Of a stretch of DNA of 64,000 bases, positions 61,675 to 64,000 are shown one piece after another. Origin of the DNA: SG8-30 sp963695085. GTDB lineage: Bacteria > Pseudomonadota > Gammaproteobacteria > Steroidobacterales > Steroidobacteraceae. Positions within the stretch are counted from its first letter, which is position 1. Every line of letters starts with the position of its first letter. The notes below the pieces were generated by a model. The model did not search any database. It was not told the DNA's origin and saw only the letters and a list, made by a program, of their open reading frames with translations. The stretch lies in the NCBI GenBank assembly GCA_963695085.1, contig CAVOFV010000003.1, forward strand, positions 372,001 through 436,000, in the 5' to 3' direction. A program made the position numbers and the translations under genes.

Positions 61675-63858
61675 ATGGCTCACCGGATCCTGCTCGCCGC
61701 GATCACAACTGTCGTGCTGGGCTGGCCACTGCCAGCGCCTGCAGAAATGCACGAGGCCATGCCCGTGACCGCGGCGGAAGAAACGCCGAACCCGCTGCTC
61801 GCCCCCTGGGCGGGCCCATTCGGCGGCACCCCGCCATTCGATCAGGCGAGCGTCGAACTGCTCACTCCGGCGCTGGAGACCGCGATGACCGAGGCGCTGG
61901 CCGGCGTGGACGCGATCGCCAGCGATCCCGCACCGGCGACCTTCGATAACGTGATTGCGGCGCTCGAGCGGAACGGCCGCACGCTCGGCCGCGTGCTCGC
62001 CGTGTACAACATCTACAGCAACAACCTGAGCACGCCTGAATTCCAGGTCGTCGAGCGCGAGATGGAACCCCGGCTGGCGGGCTTCAGGGACCGGATCAAC
62101 CAGAACGAAGCCCTGTTCAGGCGCGTCGCAGCCGTCTACGAGTCGCCCGACAAGGCGGCCCTGACGTCCGAGCAGCAGCGATTGACCTGGCTGCGTTACA
62201 CCAACATGGTGCGGGCCGGCGCGAAACTCGAGCCGGCGAAGAAAGAGGAGGTGGCCGCGATCAACCAGCGACTCGCCTCGCTGTTCACGGCCTTCGGCCA
62301 GAACGTGCTGGCCGATGAAACGCACAATTTCCTGGTCATCGAGCGGCAGGAGGACCTGGCCGGTCTGTCGGATTCCTTCATTGCCGGCGCCGCCGCCGCC
62401 GCCAAACGACGCGGCATCGATGGCTGGTGGGTCGTCAACAACACCCGCTCCAGCGTCGAGCCATTCCTCACTTTCTCCGACCGGCGCGAGCTCCGCGAGC
62501 AGGTGTGGCGGACCTTCGTCAACCGCGGCGACGAGGGCGACGAGCACGATACGAATGCGATTGCCGGGGAGATCCTGGCGCTGCGCGCACGTCGCGCGGA
62601 GCTGCTCGGTTACCCGACCCATGCGCACTGGCGCCTCGAGAACGCCATGGCGCGCACGCCGGAGCGCACCATGGAATTGATGGAAGCGGTGTGGGCGCCA
62701 GCCGTGGCGCGTGTGCGTGAGGAGGTGGCCGACATGCAGGCCATCGCCGATACCGAGGGCGCCAGCATCACCATCGAGCCGTGGGACTACCGCTACTACG
62801 CGGAACAAGTCCGCAAGGCCAAGTACGACCTCGACGAGACCGAGATCAAGCCCTACATGCAGATGGACAGGCTGCTCGACGGCGCATTCTGGGCGGTCGG
62901 TCAACTTTACGGGTTGCAGTTCAGCCCGCTCGCAGCGGGAACGGTACCCGTCTACCAACCGGACGTGCGCGTCTGGCAGGTCAGCGACGCGGACGGGAAG
63001 CAGGTCGGGCTGTTCTATTTTGACCCCTATGCCCGCCCCGGCAAGCGCTCCGGCGCCTGGATGAATGCCTATCGCATCCAGGAGAAGTTCGACGGTGCAG
63101 TGACGCCGATCATTTCCAACAATTCCAATTTCATGAAAGGCGCCGAGGGTGAGGTCGTACTGGTCAGCTGGGACGACGCCAAGACGCTGTTCCACGAATT
63201 CGGCCATGCCGTGCAGGGCCTGCTGTCCGACGTCAACTATCCGTCGCTGGCGGGAACCTCCGTGGCGCGCGACTACGTCGAACTGTCGTCGCAATTGATG
63301 GAGCACTGGCTGCCGACGCGCGAGGTGCTGGACCGGTTCGCGCTGCATTACCAGACCGGCAAACCGATGCCGGACGACCTGGTCGCACGCATCAGGAAGG
63401 CCGAGACATTCAACGAGGGATTCGCGACGGTCGAGTACCTGTCCGCGGCGATCGTGGACATGAAGATGCACACGGCAGGCGCGAAGCCGATCGACATCGA
63501 CGCCTTCGAGCGCGAGGCGCTGGCCGAACTCGGCATGCCGAAGCAGATCGTCATGCGCCACCGCAGCCCGCAGTTCCTGCACGTGTTCGGCAGCGACGGC
63601 TACTCGGCCGGCTACTACAGCTACCTGTGGGCCGACCGGCTGGTGGCCGACACCTGGGAGGCCTTCGAGGAGGGCGACGGCGCCTATGACAAGGCCGTCG
63701 CCAGGCGACTGCGCGACAACGTGCTGGCGATCGGCAACTCGGTGGACGCCGCCGCCGGTTACCGAGCGTTCCGCGGCCGCGATGCTACCGTGGACGCGTT
63801 GCTGCGCAAGCGCGGCTTCCCGGTCCCGGCCAGGGAAGCCAGGGGTCCGGCTTACTGA
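61675..63858 (+). CDS. M3-family metallopeptidase (Dcp-like)
   Basis: A secreted protein of 727 residues with a signal peptide (MAHRILLAAITTVVLGWPLPAPA). The zinc motif is HEFGH (H507, E508, H511), followed by the third ligand region AETFNEGFATVEYL. These features and the length match the M3 dipeptidyl carboxypeptidase/oligopeptidase group, which degrades small peptides. Export suggests breakdown of extracytoplasmic peptides. GGAGGA precedes the ATG. Confidence 0.92.
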   Translation: MAHRILLAAITTVVLGWPLPAPAEMHEAMPVTAAEETPNPLLAPWAGPFGGTPPFDQASVELLTPALETAMTEALAGVDAIASDPAPATFDNVIAALERNGRTLGRVLAVYNIYSNNLSTPEFQVVEREMEPRLAGFRDRINQNEALFRRVAAVYESPDKAALTSEQQRLTWLRYTNMVRAGAKLEPAKKEEVAAINQRLASLFTAFGQNVLADETHNFLVIERQEDLAGLSDSFIAGAAAAAKRRGIDGWWVVNNTRSSVEPFLTFSDRRELREQVWRTFVNRGDEGDEHDTNAIAGEILALRARRAELLGYPTHAHWRLENAMARTPERTMELMEAVWAPAVARVREEVADMQAIADTEGASITIEPWDYRYYAEQVRKAKYDLDETEIKPYMQMDRLLDGAFWAVGQLYGLQFSPLAAGTVPVYQPDVRVWQVSDADGKQVGLFYFDPYARPGKRSGAWMNAYRIQEKFDGAVTPIISNNSNFMKGAEGEVVLVSWDDAKTLFHEFGHAVQGLLSDVNYPSLAGTSVARDYVELSSQLMEHWLPTREVLDRFALHYQTGKPMPDDLVARIRKAETFNEGFATVEYLSAAIVDMKMHTAGAKPIDIDAFEREALAELGMPKQIVMRHRSPQFLHVFGSDGYSAGYYSYLWADRLVADTWEAFEEGDGAYDKAVARRLRDNVLAIGNSVDAAAGYRAFRGRDATVDALLRKRGFPVPAREARGPAY

Positions 63859-63887
63859 CGCCGGGAGCACGTTCCTGCTTTTTGCTC

Positions 63888-63918
63888 AAGAGGCCCCGCC
63901 ATCGCGGGGCCTCTTCCT
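63888..63918 (+). terminator. Hairpin terminator after the M3 peptidase gene
   Basis: A perfect 12-pair stem AAGAGGCCCCGC (63888-63899)/GCGGGGCCTCTT (63904-63915) with loop CATC and a short, weak T tract. It lies 29 bases after the stop. Confidence 0.8.
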
Positions 63919-64000
63919 TTGCGGTCTCGAGTTGGCACAATGCTCGCGTGACGGCCCACCGCGGTCACAGCACAGTGACGATGCCGTGCCGGCAGCTTGG

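Noticed and set aside
63916..64000. Possible start of a further gene at the right edge (GTG near 63948)
   Set aside because: Too short to show a domain or a ribosome site.

Overview
The window is a GC-rich stretch of bacterial chromosome, almost fully coding, with no rRNA, tRNA, insertion sequence or CRISPR array that I can see. Gene content points to a gammaproteobacterium: TtcA, an AcrB-type pump, PhaR/MaoC polyhydroxyalkanoate genes, and two large TonB-dependent receptors with an EIVVTGSR plug start. A Nevskiales/Steroidobacterales-like lineage is my inference, not something the sequence proves.

Layout. 203-8992 (minus strand) holds an ATP-grasp/zinc-peptidase pair, a phosphatase-ADP-ribosylglycohydrolase fusion, ttcA and an RND efflux pump with its adaptor. 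9031-10246 is a divergent MaoC/phaR pair with repeated TGCAG-rich sites between the genes. 10263-11096 is an Ada-like methyltransferase. 11215-22487 is a glycogen/alpha-glucan locus on both strands: glgA, a LEA14-like lipoprotein, malQ, a GH57 amylase, glgC, glgB and glgP. 22654-25056 is a PadR-controlled run of overlapping genes, followed by an OmpA-type protein.

26760-37943 contains two paralogous TonB-dependent receptors that share leader sequence and strong terminators. Between them lie an aspartyl/asparaginyl hydroxylase, a retropepsin-like protein, a methyltransferase and small secreted proteins. 38047-44824 is mixed: an iodotyrosine-deiodinase-like nitroreductase, MscS, a LapA-like protein, a cysteine-rich protein, an S41 protease lipoprotein, a fatty-acid desaturase and a bactofilin pair.

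Two regions stand out. At 44895-51045 (minus) a tight unit encodes a nitrilase-family amidase, an Orn/Lys/Arg-type decarboxylase, an ATP-grasp enzyme and a C45-type acyltransferase/hydrolase. This set looks like an amine- or peptide-conjugate pathway whose product I cannot name. At 51407-60192 lies an electron-transfer locus with 30 heme-binding motifs: an 11-heme cytochrome fused to a membrane cytochrome b (CbcL-like layout), a three-helix NapC/NirT-type hexaheme protein (ImcH-like layout), two diheme cytochromes, a tetraheme protein with a Tat-exported ferredoxin and NrfD membrane subunit, and a divergent pentaheme cytochrome. No molybdopterin enzyme or other obvious terminal reductase is present, so the locus looks like several quinol-to-cytochrome modules feeding an unknown acceptor. 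One diheme gene appears to carry a single-base frameshift in its signal peptide. The window ends with a secreted-esterase-like protein and an M3 metallopeptidase.
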